Of a stretch of 6,371 bases of DNA, positions 5,792-6,371 are shown piece by piece (positions within the stretch are counted from its first letter, which is position 1; every line of letters begins with the position of its first letter). Source of the stretch: an uncultured Actinomycetes bacterium (GTDB taxonomy: Bacteria; Actinomycetota; Actinomycetes; Nanopelagicales; Nanopelagicaceae). A program made the translations under genes and the position numbers. The DNA lies in assembly GCA_903922325.1 (NCBI GenBank), contig CAIXTG010000062.1, forward strand, positions 1 to 6,371, written 5' to 3'. The notes below the pieces were generated by a model. It made no database searches and was not told where the DNA came from. It worked only from the letters and a program-made list of their open reading frames with translations.

Positions 5792-6371
5792 CGTCCGTTG
5801 GTTTTTCCGGCGCTATAGCCGCTGGTACTTTCCTAATAATCAACCAAGAACCCCAAGCAACAGCTGCAAATAGCGGATACCCCATTGCCAAGCGAGCAGT
5901 ACCCAGTGCAGTTAGATTGCCAGTTTTATACAACGGGTATTGCACGATTAAGCGGGATGCGAATAAACCAACCCAGAGCCAACTAGCTTTAATGTAAGCG
6001 CGTTTACGTTCTGCGACTTTACGCCAATGTAAATTCTCACCGAGGATTGGGCCGAGAACTAATCCCAGAATCGGAAAGCCAACTAAATTTGCGACTAAAT
6101 AAACCGAGCCATAGACAATATTTATGATCAAACCCGGCAAGTAGTAATCAACGGCTGAACCAGTCTTACGCGCAAGGAACGCGCAGAAGACAACTCCGAT
6201 TAATCCAGAAATAACATGTTGCAAAGTGTCTTTCTTAGCTAAGCGCAGGATTGCTAGAACTAACGCTGTAATAACTGCCGCGGTTGCCGCCTTTTGCAAG
6301 TCTTTACCGATGTTAAATGCAATTAGAAAAACTAGTGCTGGTAACCCGGAATCTAGTAAACCTTTTTTGCC
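5784..6371 (-). CDS. DUF3159 family membrane protein (5' end off window)
   Basis: The frame is open from the right edge to a TAG at 5784, giving 195 residues without the N-terminus. The edge-proximal residues GKKGLLDSGLPALVF match the usual opening block of DUF3159, so the in-frame TTG at 6299 is not the real start. Roughly six hydrophobic segments are visible in window residues: about 8-22, 27-42, 51-69, 77-111 (containing YYLPGLIINIVYG and a glycine-rich PILGLVLGPILG; possibly two helices), 131-147 and 158-178. The stretch ENLHWRKVAERKRAY between the membrane parts is charged and family-like, and SWLWVGLFASRLIVQYPLY follows. The protein is predicted to be an inner-membrane protein of unknown function. 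It is largely actinobacterial and sits next to the trkA pair in other Actinobacteria (Rv2693c in M. tuberculosis, from memory). Its stop overlaps the second trkA stop by 8 bp, convergently. Family confidence is high; no molecular role is known to me. Confidence 0.88.
   Translation of the reverse strand, partial: GKKGLLDSGLPALVFLIAFNIGKDLQKAATAAVITALVLAILRLAKKDTLQHVISGLIGVVFCAFLARKTGSAVDYYLPGLIINIVYGSVYLVANLVGFPILGLVLGPILGENLHWRKVAERKRAYIKASWLWVGLFASRLIVQYPLYKTGNLTALGTARLAMGYPLFAAVAWGSWLIIRKVPAAIAPEKPTDVS
5786..5806 (+). terminator. Possible weak intrinsic terminator at end of trkA pair
   Basis: AACTAAC (5786-5792) can pair over 7 bp with GTTGGTT (5797-5803) in RNA, with one T-G wobble and a GTCC loop; three further T follow. 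The stem begins within the last codons and includes the stop codon. It is AT-rich and the T-run is short, so it may only attenuate transcription running into the convergent gene. Confidence 0.25.

Noticed and set aside
6297..6299. TTG as start codon of the DUF3159 gene
   Set aside because: The frame stays open to the window edge and the preceding 24 codons encode the conserved LLDSGLPALVF block, so the true start is outside.

Overview
The window holds six protein-coding genes packed with almost no intergenic space. From the left, three are on the minus strand: dxs (its 3' part is off the window), the aconitase gene, and a TRAM-domain RNA methyltransferase. Two trkA-type genes follow on the plus strand, and then a minus-strand DUF3159 membrane-protein gene whose 5' end is off the window. 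I see no tRNA, rRNA, CRISPR array, insertion sequence, phage gene or other sign of recent transfer. No stretch over 300 bases lacks a gene. Two of the genes, dxs and DUF3159, run off the window edges.

Organism (inference): an actinobacterium of unusually low GC for the phylum, roughly mid-to-high 40s percent judged by eye. DUF3159 next to a tandem trkA pair (ceoB/ceoC in Mycobacterium tuberculosis), a TRAM RNA methyltransferase and a nearby dxs is a gene neighbourhood I know from Actinobacteria. The GC level and tight packing would suit a streamlined freshwater lineage such as acI/Nanopelagicales, but the genus cannot be fixed from this window.

Layout: positions 1-483 encode the DXS N-terminal quarter. 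Positions 484-529 are a short gap with a possible leaderless promoter for dxs. Positions 530-3190 are aconitase. Positions 3191-3230 hold its ribosome binding site and a 26-bp near-perfect palindrome. Positions 3231-4433 are the RNA methyltransferase. Positions 4434-4467 are a 34-bp divergent promoter region. Positions 4468-5130 and 5132-5791 are two trkA-type genes in one operon. Positions 5784-6371 are the DUF3159 gene, whose stop overlaps the end of the second trkA.

Function: aconitase (TCA cycle) and DXS (isoprenoid precursors) are central metabolism. The methyltransferase modifies a uridine in rRNA or tRNA. The TrkA-like proteins are nucleotide-sensing subunits that gate potassium transporters, but no transporter subunit is present here. 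The window is mostly conserved housekeeping sequence and I do not find a clear new system. The points most worth following are the palindrome before aconitase, the repeated leaderless-type promoter spacing, and the link between the unknown DUF3159 protein and the TrkA pair.
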